Assembly: GCF_030463535.1 (NCBI RefSeq) | Contig: NC_132892.1 | Coordinates: 31,570,436-31,634,435 of the forward strand | Length of the DNA: 64,000 bases | Origin: Salminus brasiliensis | Lineage: Eukaryota > Chordata > Actinopteri > Characiformes > Bryconidae | Direction of reading: 5' to 3' | Shown: in pieces, positions 29,273-43,970 of the stretch | How positions within the stretch are numbered: the stretch's first letter is position 1 | How the letters are laid out: each line of letters starts with the position of its first letter | The notes under the pieces: model-generated | Databases searched by the model: none | What the model saw: only the letters and a program-made list of their open reading frames with translations | Told to the model about the DNA's origin: nothing | Program-made: the position numbers and the translations under genes

Positions 29273-31408
29273 TGTGTTACCTCATCGTGCAGTTGCTTGA
29301 GTTCTCTGTTGTTACTGGTGGGAGGTTTTGTGTCCCCTGTTGTCATCTGATTAGTGCCAGCTAGACTGTCCATAACTACAAGGGAACACACACAGCTGGT
29401 TTAGAGGAAAAAGACTGATGAAAGAGGAGCAAGAGATCTGTCATCTGCATCACCTCCCAGAGAACGAAAGAGACTAAAGGAGAATTTGTGTGAATTAACC
29501 CATGGACCATATAATTGTCCACTAACAAAAGAGTAAAGAGTAAAAACTCCAACATGAGGGACTGAAGTCCAGTTCCTGATGTTACAGTGAGAGCAGATCT
29601 TCTAGTTTGTGCATTAGCTGCCACCAGCCAATGAAACCTTTCTGTTATTTTCAGGACTGACCAGTAGGGGGTGTTGGTGTCTCCGCTCCAGAACCTCCTG
29701 AGTCCAGTGTCTGAGAGAGAGACAGAGAGAGGGAGACAGTTAGTACTTTAGCATATTTTAGCAGTGTACAGATTATAATGAATATCTGACATGCAAATCT
29801 ATATAAACATCTAATGATATTTGACTCATTAAACTCACTATAATAATGTGGTGTGTGTACATGTGTGTGAGAGAGAGACGGCTGGTTTAAACAGGAAGGA
29901 GATCTGGACTGATGTACAAACAGCAGCTATGCTTTCATTCTACTATAAAGTCTGATGTTAAACACAGCAGTAACACTTACATCACACTCCACTTGTGTTG
30001 GGTTAATATGATAACTGTAGACGTAGAAGCTTTCACGATTGAGATGCTTTCTAGAAGTAGAAGTGTTTACGACTGAGATGCTTTCTAGAAGTAGAAGCTT
30101 TCATGATTAAGATGCTTTCTGGACGTAGAAGCTTTCACGACTGAGATGCTTTCTAAACGTAGAAGCGTTTACGACTGAGATGCTTTCTAGAAGTAGAAGC
30201 TTTCACGATTGAGATGCTTTCTAAACATTGAAGCTTTCATGATTGAGATGCTTTCTAGACGTAGAAGCTTTCATGATTGAGATGATTTCTAAACTTAGAA
30301 GCTTTCAGGATTGAGATGCTTTCTAGACATAGAAGCTTTCATGATTGAGATGCTTTCTAGACATAGAAGCGTTTCCGACTGAGATGCTTTCTAAACGTAG
30401 AAGCTTTCAGGATTGAGATGCTTTCTAGACGTAGAAGCTTTCGCGATTGAGATGCTTTCTAGAAGTAGAAGCTTTCAGGATTGAGATGCTTTCTAGAAGT
30501 AGAAGCTTTCGCGATTGAGATGCTTCCTAGAAGTAGAAGCTTTCACGATTGAGATGCTTTCTAGAAGTAGAAGCTTTCGCGATTGAGATGCTTCCTAGAA
30601 GTAGAAGCTTTCGCGATTGAGATGCTTTCTAGAAGTAGAAGCTTTCACGATTGAGATGCTTTCTAAAAGTAGAAGCTTTCACGATTGAGATGCTTTCTAG
30701 AAGTAGAAGCTTTCGCGATTGAGATGCTTTCTAGAAGTAGACGCTTTCACGATTGAGATGCTTTCTAGAAGTAGAAGCTTTCGTGATTGAGATGCTTTCT
30801 AGAAGTAGAAGCTTTCACGATTGAGATGCTTTCTAGAAGTAGAAGCTTTCGCGATTGAGATGCTTTCTAGAAGTAGAAGCTTTCACATGGTGTGCATGAA
30901 TGTAAGAGCTGGGTTAATCAGGATGGAGATCTGGGCTGATGTATGATGGATTTATGATCATTTATGGTTTCATTCTACTATAAAACACAGCAGTACCACT
31001 TACACCAGATTAGATTGGTAAATTACCTTTAACTTGTTCTCCTCTGAACCATTCTCTTCCTTAGGGGGTGTGTCCTGATTGTCAATAGAAAGCTGCATTA
31101 ATAAGAGATGATAATATTGTCCCATTTTAGCAGGTATTAGCATTGAACACATATATTTTCAGTTTTGCTACGTTGTGAGTGAAGATGAGGATCAGGAAGC
31201 AGAACAGAGCTCCAGAAACACAAAGCAGAATCAACACGGATAAGTAAAGCATAATGCAGTAGATAGGAAAGGCAAATTGTCTGAATAATTACTAGATTGA
31301 AATCATTTCTAGATGGAGATGGAGAAAATGACAAGATGGAGATGAGTTCTAGATGGAGATGATTTCTAGATGTTCTCTTGATTGAGAAGCTTTCTAAACC
31401 CTATTGTG

Positions 31409-31450
<42 letters not shown>

Positions 31451-33410
31451 TTTGTTACCTCATCGTGCAGTTGCTTGAGTTCTCTGTTGTTACTGGTGGG
31501 AGGTTTTGTGTCCCCTGTTGTCATCTGATTAGTGCCAGCTAGACTGTCCATAACTACAGGGGAACACACACAGCTGGTTTAGAGGAAAAAGACTGATGAA
31601 AGAGGAGCAAGAGATCTGTCATCTGCATCACCTCCCAGAGAAAGAAAGAGACTAAAGGAGAATTTGTGTGAATTAACCCATGGACCATATAATTGTCCAC
31701 TAACAAAAGAGTAAAGAGTAAAAACTCCAACATGAGGGACTGAAGTCCAGTTCCTGATGTTACAGTGAGAGCAGATCTTCTAGTTTGTGCATTAGCTGCC
31801 ACCAGCCAATGAAACCTTTCTGTTATTTTCAGGACTGACCAGTAGGGGGTGTTGGTGTCTCCGCTCCAGAACCTCCTGAGTCCAGTGTCTGAGAGAGAGA
31901 CAGAGAGAGGGAGACAGTTAGTACTTTAGTATATTTTAGCAGTGTACAGATTATAATGAATATCTGACATGCAAATCTATATAAACATCTAATGATATTT
32001 GACTCAATAAACTCACTATAATAATGTGGTGTGTGTACATGTGTGTGAGAGAGAGACGGCTGGTTTAAACAGGAAGGAGATCTGGACTGATGTACAAACA
32101 GCAGCTATGCTTTCATTCTACTATAAAGTCTGATGTTAAACACAGCAGTAACACTTACATCACACTCCACTTGTGTTGGGTTAATATGATAACTGTAGAC
32201 GTAGAAGCTTTCACGATTGAGATGCTTTCTAGAAGTAGAAGCTTTCATGATTAAGATGCTTTCTGGACGTAGAAGCTTTCACGACTGAGATGCTTTCTAA
32301 ACGTAGAAGCGTTTACGACTGAGATGCTTTCTAGAAGTAGAAGCTTTCAGGATTGAGATGCTTTCTAGACATTGAAGCTTTCGCGATTGAGATGCTTTCT
32401 AGAAGTAGAAGCTTTCAGGATTGAGATGCTTTCTAGAAGTAGAAGCTTTCGCGATTGAGATGCTTTCTAGACGTAGAAGCTTTCACGATTGAGATGCTTT
32501 CTAGAAGTAGAAGCTTTCGCGATTGAGATGCTTCCTAGAAGTAGAAGCTTTCACGATTGAGATGCTTTCTAGAAGTAGAAGCTTTCGCGATTGAGATGCT
32601 TTCTAGAAGTAGAAGCTTTCACGATTGAGATGCTTTCTAAAAGTAGAAGCTTTCACGATTGAGATGCTTTCTAGAAGTAGAAGCTTTCGCGATTGAGATG
32701 CTTTCTAGAAGTAGACGCTTTCACGATTGAGATGCTTTCTAGAAGTAGAAGCTTTCGTGATTGAGATGCTTTCTAGAAGTAGAAGCTTTCACGATTGAGA
32801 TGCTTTCTAGAAGTAGAAGCTTTCGCGATTGAGATGCTTTCTAGAAGTAGAAGCTTTCACATGGTGTGCATGAATGTAAGAGCTGGGTTAATCAGGATGG
32901 AGATCTGGGCTGATGTATGATGGATGTATGATCATTTATGGTTTCATTCTACTATAAAACACAGCAGTACCACTTACACCAGATTAGATTGGTAAATTAC
33001 CTTTAACTTGTTCTCCTCTGAACCATTCTCTTCCTTAGGGGGTGTGTCCTGATTGTCAATAGAAAGCTGCATTAATAAGAGATGATAATATTGTCCCATT
33101 TTAGCAGGTATTAGCATTGAACACATATATTTTCAGTTTTGCTACGTTGTGAGTGAAGATGAGGATCAGGAAGCAGAACAGAGCTCCAGAAACACAAAGC
33201 AGAATCAACACGGATAAGTAAAGCATAATGCAGTAGATAGGAAAGGCAAATTGTCTGAATAATTACTAGATTGAAATCATTTCTAGATGGAGATGGAGAA
33301 AATTACAAGATGGAGATGAGTTCTAGATGGAGATGATTTCTGGATAAAGATGGTTTCTAGATGGAGATGATTTCTAGATGTTCTCTTGATTGAGAAGCTT
33401 TCTAAACCCT

Positions 33411-33448
<38 letters not shown>

Positions 33449-35652
33449 TGTGTTACCTCATCGTGCAGTTGCTTGAGTTCTCTGTTGTTACTGGTGGGAG
33501 GTTTTGTGTCCCCTGTTGTCATCTGATTAGTGCCAGCTAGACTGTCCATAACTACAAGGGAACACACACAGCTGGTTTAGAGGAAAAAGACTGATGAAAG
33601 AGGAGCAAGAGATCTGTCATCTGCATCACCTCCCAGAGAACGAAAGAGACTAAAGGAGAATTTGTGTGAATTAACCCATGGACCATATAATTGTCCACTA
33701 ACAAAAGAGTAAAGAGTAAAAACTCCAACATGAGGGACTGAAGTCCAGTTCCTGATGTTACAGTGAGAGCAGATCTTCTAGTTTGTGCATTAGCTGCCAC
33801 CAGCCAATGAAACCTTTCTGTTATTTTCAGGACTGACCAGTAGGGGGTGTTGGTGTCTCCGCTCCAGAACCTCCTGAGTCCAGTGTCTGAGAGAGAGACA
33901 GAGAGAGGGAGACAGTTAGTACTTTAGCATATTTTAGCAGTGTACAGATTATAATGAATATCTGACATGCAAATCTATATAAACATCTAATGATATTTGA
34001 CTCATTAAACTCACTATAATAATGTGGTGTGTGTACATGTGTGTGAGAGAGAGACGGCTGGTTTAAACAGGAAGGAGATCTGGACTGATGTACAAACAGC
34101 AGCTATGCTTTCATTCTACTATAAAGTCTGATGTTAAACACAGCAGTAACACTTACATCACACTCCACTTGTGTTGGGTTAATATGATAACTGTAGACGT
34201 AGAAGCTTTCACGATTGAGATGCTTTCTAGAAGTAGAAGTGTTTACGACTGAGATGCTTTCTAGAAGTAGAAGCTTTCATGATTAAGATGCTTTCTGGAC
34301 GTAGAAGCTTTCACGACTGAGATGCTTTCTAAACGTAGAAGCGTTTACGACTGAGATGCTTTCTAGAAGTAGAAGCTTTCAGGATTGAGATGCTTTCTAA
34401 ACATTGAAGCTTTCATGATTGAGATGCTTTCTAGACGTAGAAGCTTTCATGATAGAGATGATTTCTAAACTTAGAAGCTTTCAGGATTGAGATGCTTTCT
34501 AGACATAGAAGCTTTCATGATTGAGATGCTTTCTAGACGTAGAAGCGTTTCCGACTGAGATGCTTTCTAAACGTAGAAGCTTTCAGGATTGAGATGCTTT
34601 CTAGACGTAGAAGCTTTCGCGATTGAGATGCTTTCTAGAAGTAGAAGCTTTCAGGATTGAGATGCTTTCTAGAAGTAGAAGCTTTCGCGATTGAGATGCT
34701 TCCTAGAAGTAGAAGCTTTCACGATTGAGATGCTTTCTAGAAGTAGAAGCTTTCGCGATTGAGATGCTTCCTAGAAGTAGAAGCTTTCACGATTGAGATG
34801 CTTTCTAGAAGTAGAAGCTTTCGCGATTGAGATGCTTTCTAGAAGTAGAAGCTTTCACGATTGAGATGCTTTCTAAAAGTAGAAGCTTTCACGATTGAGA
34901 TGCTTTCTAGAAGTAGAAGCTTTCACGATTGAGATGCTTTCTAGAAGTAGAAGCTTTCGCGATTGAGATGCTTTCTAGAAGTAGAAGCTTTCACGATTGA
35001 GATGCTTTCTAGAAGTAGAAGCTTTCGCGATTGAGATGCTTTCTAGAAGTAGAAGCTTTCACGATTGAGATGCTTTCTAGAAGTAGAAGCTTTCACATGG
35101 TGTGCATGAATGTAAGAGCTGGGTTAATCAGGATGGAGATCTGGGCTGATGTATGATGGATGTATGATCATTTATGGTTTCATTCTACTATAAAACACAG
35201 CAGTACCACTTACACCAGATTAGATTGGTAAATTACCTTTAACTTGTTCTCCTCTGAACCATTCTCTTCCTTAGGGGGTGTGTCCTGATTGTCAATAGAA
35301 AGCTGCATTAATAAGAGATGATAATATTGTCCCATTTTAGCAGGTATTAGCATTGAACACATATATTTTCAGTTTTGCTACGTTGTGAGTGAAGATGAGG
35401 ATCAGGAAGCAGAACAGAGCTCCAGAAACACAAAGCAGAATCAACACGGATAAGTAAAGCATAATGCAGTAGATAGGAAAGGCAAATTGTCTGAATAATT
35501 ACTAGATTGAAATCATTTCTAGATGGAGATGGAGAAAATGACAAGATGGAGATGAGTTCTAGATGGAGATGATTTCTGGATAAAGATGGTTTCTAGATGG
35601 AGATGATTTCTAGATGTTCTCTTGATTGAGAAGCTTTCTAAACCCTATTGTG

Positions 35653-35694
<42 letters not shown>

Positions 35695-37862
35695 TTTGTT
35701 ACCTCATCGTGCAGTTGCTTGAGTTCTCTGTTGTTACTGGTGGGAGGTTTTGTGTCCCCTGTTGTCATCTGATTAGTGCCAGCTAGACTGTCCATAACTA
35801 CAGGGGAACACACACAGCTGGTTTAGAGGAAAAAGACTGATGAAAGAGGAGCAAGAGATCTGTCATCTGCATCACCTCCCAGAGAAAGAAAGAGACTAAA
35901 GGAGAATTTGTGTGAATTAACCCACGGACCATATAATTGTCCACTAACAAAAGAGTAAAGAGTAAAAACTCCAACATGAGGGACTGAAGTCCAGTTCCTG
36001 ATGTTACAGTGAGAGCAGATCTTCTAGTTTGTGCATTAGCTGCCACCAGCCAATGAAACCTTTCTGTTATTTTCAGGACTGACCAGTAGGGGGTGTTGGT
36101 GTCTCCGCTCCAGAACCTCCTGAGTCCAGTGTCTGAGAGAGAGACAGAGAGAGGGAGACAGTTAGTACTTTAGTATATTTTAGCAGTGTACAGATTATAA
36201 TGAATATCTGACATGCAAATCTATATAAACATCTAATGATATTTGACTCATTAAACTCACTATAATAATGTGGTGTGTGTACATGTGTGTGAGAGAGAGG
36301 GCTGGTTTAAACAGGAAGGAGATCTGGACTGATGTACAAACAGCAGCTATGCTTTCATTCTACTATAAAGTCTGATGTTAAACACAGCAGTAACACTTAC
36401 ATCACACTCCACTTGTGTTGGGTTAATATGATAACTGTAGACGTAGAAGCTTTCACGATTGAGATGCTTTCTAGAAGTAGAAGTGTTTACGACTGAGATG
36501 CTTTCTAGAAGTAGAAGCTTTCATGATTAAGATGCTTTCTGGACGTAGAAGCTTTCACGACTGAGATGCTTTCTAAACGTAGAAGCGTTTACGACTGAGA
36601 TGCTTTCTAGAAGTAGAAGCTTTCAGGATTGAGATGCTTTCTAGACATTGAAGCTTTCGCGATTGAGATGCTTTCTAGAAGTAGAAGCTTTCGCGATTGA
36701 GATGCTTTCTAGAAGTAGAAGCTTTCAGGATTGAGATGCTTTCTAGAAGTAGAAGCTTTCGCGATTGAGATGCTTTCTAGACATAGAAGCTTTCGCGATT
36801 GAAATGCTTCCTAGAAGTAGAAGCTTTCACGATTGAGATGCTTTCTAGAAGTAGAAGCTTTCGCGATTGAGATGCTTTCTAGAAGTAGAAGCTTTCACGA
36901 TTGAGATGCTTTCTAGAAGTAGACGCTTTCGCGATTGAGATGCTTTCTAGACATAGAAGCTTTCGCGATTGAAATGCTTCCTAGAAGTAGAAGCTTTCAC
37001 GATTGAGATGCTTTCTAGAAGTAGAAGCTTTCGCGATTGAGATGCTTTCTAGAAGTAGAAGCTTTCACGATTGAGATGCTTTCTAGAAGTAGAAGCTTTC
37101 ACGATTGAGATGCTTTCTAGAAGTAGAAGCTTTCGCGATTGAGATGCTTTCTAGAAGTAGAAGCTTTCACAATTGAGATGCTTTCTAGAAGTAGAAGCTT
37201 TCGTGATTGAGATGCTTTCTAGAAGTAGAAGCTTTCACGATTGAGATGCTTTCTAGAAGTAGAAGCTTTCGCGATTGAGATGCTTTCTAGAAGTAGAAGC
37301 TTTCACATGGTGTGCATGAATGTAAGAGCTGGGTTAATCAGGATGGAGATCTGGGCTGATGTATGATGGATGTATGATCATTTATGGTTTCATTCTACTA
37401 TAAAACACAGCAGTACCACTTACACCAGATTAGATTGGTAAATTACCTTTAACTTGTTCTCCTCTGAACCATTCTCTTCCTTAGGGGGTGTGTCCTGATT
37501 GTCAATAGAAAGCTGCATTAATAAGAGATGATAATATTGTCCCATTTTAGCAGGTATTAGCATTGAACACATATATTTTCAGTTTTGCTACGTTGTGAGT
37601 GAAGATGAGGATCAGGAAGCAGAACAGAGCTCCAGAAACACAAAGCAGAATCAACACGGATAAGTAAAGCATAATGCAGTAGATAGGAAAGGCAAATTGT
37701 CTGAATAATTACTAGATTGAAATCATTTCTAGATGGAGATGGAGAAAATGACAAGATGGAGATGAGTTCTAGATGGAGATGATTTCTGGATAAAGATGGT
37801 TTCTAGATGGAGATGATTTCTAGATGTTCTCTTGATTGAGAAGCTTTCTAAACCCTATTGTG

Positions 37863-37902
<40 letters not shown>

Positions 37903-40070
37903 TTTGTTACCTCATCGTGCAGTTGCTTGAGTTCTCTGTTGTTACTGGTGGGAGGTTTTGTGTCCCCTGTTGTCATCTGATTAGTGCCAGCTAGACTGTC
38001 CATAACTACAGGGGAACACACACAGCTGGTTTAGAGGAAAAAGACTGATGAAAGAGGAGCAAGAGATCTGTCATCTGCATCACCTCCCAGAGAAAGAAAG
38101 AGACTAAAGGAGAATTTGTGTGAATTAACCCACGGACCATATAATTGTCCACTAACAAAAGAGTAAAGAGTAAAAACTCCAACATGAGGGACTGAAGTCC
38201 AGTTCCTGATGTTACAGTGAGAGCAGATCTTCTAGTTTGTGCATTAGCTGCCACCAGCCAATGAAACCTTTCTGTTATTTTCAGGACTGACCAGTAGGGG
38301 GTGTTGGTGTCTCCGCTCCAGAACCTCCTGAGTCCAGTGTCTGAGAGAGAGACAGAGAGAGGGAGACAGTTAGTACTTTAGTATATTTTAGCAGTGTACA
38401 GATTATAATGAATATCTGACATGCAAATCTATATAAACATCTAATGATATTTGACTCATTAAACTCACTATAATAATGTGGTGTGTGTACATGTGTGTGA
38501 GAGAGAGGGCTGGTTTAAACAGGAAGGAGATCTGGACTGATGTACAAACAGCAGCTATGCTTTCATTCTACTATAAAGTCTGATGTTAAACACAGCAGTA
38601 ACACTTACATCACACTCCACTTGTGTTGGGTTAATATGATAACTGTAGACGTAGAAGCTTTCACGATTGAGATGCTTTCTAGAAGTAGAAGTGTTTACGA
38701 CTGAGATGCTTTCTAGAAGTAGAAGCTTTCATGATTAAGATGCTTTCTGGACGTAGAAGCTTTCACGACTGAGATGCTTTCTAAACGTAGAAGCGTTTAC
38801 GACTGAGATGCTTTCTAGAAGTAGAAGCTTTCAGGATTGAGATGCTTTCTAGACATTGAAGCTTTCGCGATTGAGATGCTTTCTAGAAGTAGAAGCTTTC
38901 GCGATTGAGATGCTTTCTAGAAGTAGAAGCTTTCAGGATTGAGATGCTTTCTAGAAGTAGAAGCTTTCGCGATTGAGATGCTTTCTAGACATAGAAGCTT
39001 TCGCGATTGAAATGCTTCCTAGAAGTAGAAGCTTTCACGATTGAGATGCTTTCTAGAAGTAGAAGCTTTCGCGATTGAGATGCTTTCTAGAAGTAGAAGC
39101 TTTCACGATTGAGATGCTTTCTAGAAGTAGACGCTTTCGCGATTGAGATGCTTTCTAGACATAGAAGCTTTCGCGATTGAAATGCTTCCTAGAAGTAGAA
39201 GCTTTCACGATTGAGATGCTTTCTAGAAGTAGAAGCTTTCGCGATTGAGATGCTTTCTAGAAGTAGAAGCTTTCACGATTGAGATGCTTTCTAGAAGTAG
39301 AAGCTTTCACGATTGAGATGCTTTCTAGAAGTAGAAGCTTTCGCGATTGAGATGCTTTCTAGAAGTAGAAGCTTTCACAATTGAGATGCTTTCTAGAAGT
39401 AGAAGCTTTCGTGATTGAGATGCTTTCTAGAAGTAGAAGCTTTCACGATTGAGATGCTTTCTAGAAGTAGAAGCTTTCGCGATTGAGATGCTTTCTAGAA
39501 GTAGAAGCTTTCACATGGTGTGCATGAATGTAAGAGCTGGGTTAATCAGGATGGAGATCTGGGCTGATGTATGATGGATGTATGATCATTTATGGTTTCA
39601 TTCTACTATAAAACACAGCAGTACCACTTACACCAGATTAGATTGGTAAATTACCTTTAACTTGTTCTCCTCTGAACCATTCTCTTCCTTAGGGGGTGTG
39701 TCCTGATTGTCAATAGAAAGCTGCATTAATAAGAGATGATAATATTGTCCCATTTTAGCAGGTATTAGCATTGAACACATATATTTTCAGTTTTGCTACG
39801 TTGTGAGTGAAGATGAGGATCAGGAAGCAGAACAGAGCTCCAGAAACACAAAGCAGAATCAACACGGATAAGTAAAGCATAATGCAGTAGATAGGAAAGG
39901 CAAATTGTCTGAATAATTACTAGATTGAAATCATTTCTAGATGGAGATGGAGAAAATGACAAGATGGAGATGAGTTCTAGATGGAGATGATTTCTGGATA
40001 AAGATGGTTTCTAGATGGAGATGATTTCTAGATGTTCTCTTGATTGAGAAGCTTTCTAAACCCTATTGTG

Positions 40071-40110
<40 letters not shown>

Positions 40111-43100
40111 TTTGTTACCTCATCGTGCAGTTGCTTGAGTTCTCTGTTGTTACTGGTGGGAGGTTTTGTGTCCCCTGTTGTCATCTGATTAGTGCCAGCT
40201 AGACTGTCCATAACTACAGGGGAACACACACAGCTGGTTTAGAGGAAAAAGACTGATGAAAGAGGAGCAAGAGATCTGTCATCTGCATCACCTCCCAGAG
40301 AAAGAAAGAGACTAAAGGAGAATTTGTGTGAATTAACCCACGGACCATATAATTGTCCACTAACAAAAGAGTAAAGAGTAAAAACTCCAACATGAGGGAC
40401 TGAAGTCCAGTTCCTGATGTTACAGTGAGAGCAGATCTTCTAGTTTGTGCATTAGCTGCCACCAGCCAATGAAACCTTTCTGTTATTTTCAGGACTGACC
40501 AGTAGGGGGTGTTGGTGTCTCCGCTCCATAACCTCCTGAGTCCAGTGTCTGAGAGAGAGACAGAGAGAGGGAGACAGTTAGTACTTTAGTATATTTTAGC
40601 AGTGTACAGATTATAATGAATATCTGACATGCAAATCTATATAAACATCTAATGATATTTGACTCATTAAACTCACTATAATAATGTGGTGTGTGTACAT
40701 GTGTGTGAGAGAGAGGGCTGGTTTAAACAGGAAGGAGATCTGGACTGATGTACAAACAGCAGCTATGCTTTCATTCTACTATAAAGTCTGATGTTAAACA
40801 CAGCAGTAACACTTACATCACACTCCACTTGTGTTGGGTTAATATGATAACTGTAGACGTAGAAGCTTTCACGATTGAGATGCTTTCTAGAAGTAGAAGT
40901 GTTTACGACTGAGATGCTTTCTAGAAGTAGAAGCTTTCATGATTAAGATGCTTTCTGGACGTAGAAGCTTTCACGACTGAGATGCTTTCTAAACGTAGAA
41001 GCGTTTACGACTGAGATGCTTTCTAGAAGTAGAAGCTTTCAGGATTGAGATGCTTTCTAGACATTGAAGCTTTCGCGATTGAGATGCTTTCTAGAAGTAG
41101 AAGCTTTCGCGATTGAGATGCTTTCTAGAAGTAGAAGCTTTCGCGATTGAGATGCTTTCTAGAAGTAGAAGCTTTCAGGATTGAGATGCTTTCTAGAAGT
41201 AGAAGCTTTCGCGATTGAGATGCTTTCTAGACATAGAAGCTTTCGCGATTGAAATGCTTCCTAGAAGTAGAAGCTTTCACGATTGAGATGCTTTCTAGAA
41301 GTAGAAGCTTTCGCGATTGAGATGCTTTCTAGAAGTAGAAGCTTTCACGATTGAGATGCTTTCTAGACATAGAAGCTTTCGCGATTGAAATGCTTCCTAG
41401 AAGTAGAAGCTTTCACGATTGAGATGCTTTCTAGAAGTAGAAGCTTTCGCGATTGAGATGCTTTCTAGAAGTAGAAGCTTTCACGATTGAGATGCTTTCT
41501 AGAAGTAGAAGCTTTCACGATTGAGATGCTTTCTAGAAGTAGAAGCTTTCGCGATTGAGATGCTTTCTAGAAGTAGAAGCTTTCACAATTGAGATGCTTT
41601 CTAGAAGTAGAAGCTTTCGTGATTGAGATGCTTTCTAGAAGTAGAAGCTTTCACGATTGAGATGCTTTCTAGAAGTAGAAGCTTTCGCGATTGAGATGCT
41701 TTCTAGAAGTAGAAGCTTTCACATGGTGTGCATGAATGTAAGAGCTGGGTTAATCAGGATGGAGATCTGGGCTGATGTATGATGGATGTATGATCATTTA
41801 TGGTTTCATTCTACTATAAAACACAGCAGTACCACTTACACCAGATTAGATTGGTAAATTACCTTTAACTTGTTCTCCTCTGAACCATTCTCTTCCTTAG
41901 GGGGTGTGTCCTGATTGTCAATAGAAAGCTGCATTAATAAGAGATGGTAATATTGTCCCATTTTAGCAGGTATTAGCATTGAACACATATATTTTCAGTT
42001 TTGCTACGTTGTGAGTGAAGATGAGGATCAGGAAGCAGAACAGAGCTCCAGAAACACAAAGCAGGATCAACACGGATAAGTAAAGCATAATGCAGTAGAT
42101 AGGAAAGGCAAATTGTCTGAATAATTACTAGATTGAAATCATTTCTAGATGGAGATGGAGAAAATGACAAGATGGAGATGAGTTCTAGATGGAGATGATT
42201 TCTGGATAAAGATGGTTTCTAGATGGAGATGATTTCTAGATGTTCTCTTGATTGAGAAGCTTTCTAAACCCTATTGTGTGTGTGTGTGTGTGTGTGTATG
42301 TGTGTGTGTTACCTCATCGTGCAGTTGCTTGAGTTCTCTGTTGTTACTGGTGGGAGGTTTTGTGTCCCCTGTTGTCATCTGATTAGTGCCAGCTAGACTG
42401 TCCATAACTACAGGGGAACACACACAGATGGTTTAGAGGAAAAAGACTGATGAAAGAGGAGCAAGAGATCTGTCATCTGCATCACCTCCCAGAGAACGAA
42501 AGAGACTAAAGGAGAATTTGTGTGAATTAACCCATGGACCATATAATTGTCCACTAACAAAAGAGTAAAGAGTAAAAACTCCAACATGAGGGACTGAAGT
42601 CCAGTTCCTGATGTTACAGTAAGAGCAGATCTTCTAGTTTGTGCATTAGCTGCCACCAGCCAATGAAACCTTTCTGTTATTTTCAGGACTGACCAGTAGG
42701 GGGTGTTGGTGTCTCCGCTCCAGAACCTCCTGAGTCCAGTGTCTGAGAGAGAGACAGAGAGAGGGAGACAGTTAGTACTTTAGCATATTTTAGCAGTGTA
42801 CAGATTATAATGAATATCTGACATGCAAATCTATATAAACATCTAATGATATTTGACTCATTAAACTCACTATAATAATGTGGTGTGTGTACATGTGTGT
42901 GAGAGAGAGACGGCTGGTTTAAACAGGAAGGAGATCTGGACTGATGTACAAACAGCAGCTATGCTTTCATTCTACTATAAAGTCTGATGTTAAACACAGC
43001 AGTAACACTTACATCACACTCCACTTGTGTTGGGTTAATATGATAAGTGTAGACGTAGAAGCTTTCACGATTGAGATGCTTTCTAGAAGTAGAAGTGTTT

Positions 43101-43924
43101 ACGACTGAGATGCTTTCTAGAAGTAGAAGCTTTCATGATTAAGATGCTTTCTGGACGTAGAAGCTTTCACGACTGAGATGCTTTCTAAACGTAGAAGCGT
43201 TTACGACTGAGATGCTTTCTAGAAGTAGAAGCTTTCACGATTGAGATGCTTTCTAGAAGTAGAAGCTTTCAGGATTGAGATGCTTTCTAGAAATAGAAGC
43301 TTTCAGGATTGAGATGCTTTCTAGAAGTAGAAGCTTTCGCGATTGAGATGCTTTCTAGAAGTAGAAGCTTTCACATGATGTGCATGAATGTAAGAGCTGG
43401 GTTAATCAGGATGGAGATCTGGGCTGATGTATGATGGATGTATGATCATTTATGGTTTCATTCTACTATAAAACACAGCAGTACCACTTACACCAGATTA
43501 GATTGGTAAATTACCTTTAACTTGTTCTCTTCTGAACCATTCTCTTCCTTAGGGGGTGTGTCCTGATTGTCAATAGAAAGCTGCATTAATAAGAGATGAT
43601 AATATTGTCCCATTTTAGCAGGTATTAGCATTGAACACATATATTTTCAGTTTTGCTACGTTGTGAGTGAAGATGAGGATCAGGAAGCAGAACAGAGCTC
43701 CAGAAAAACAAAGCAGAATCAACACGGATAAGTAAAGCATAATGCAGTAGATCGGAAAGGCAAATTGTCTGAATAATTACTAGATTGAAATCATTTCTAG
43801 ATGGAGATGGAGAAAATTACAAGATGGAGATGAGTTCTAGATGGAGATGATTTCTGGATAAAGATGGTTTCTAGATGGAGATGATTTCTAGATGTTCTCT
43901 TGATTGAGAAGCTTTCTAAACCCT

Positions 43925-43970
<46 letters not shown>

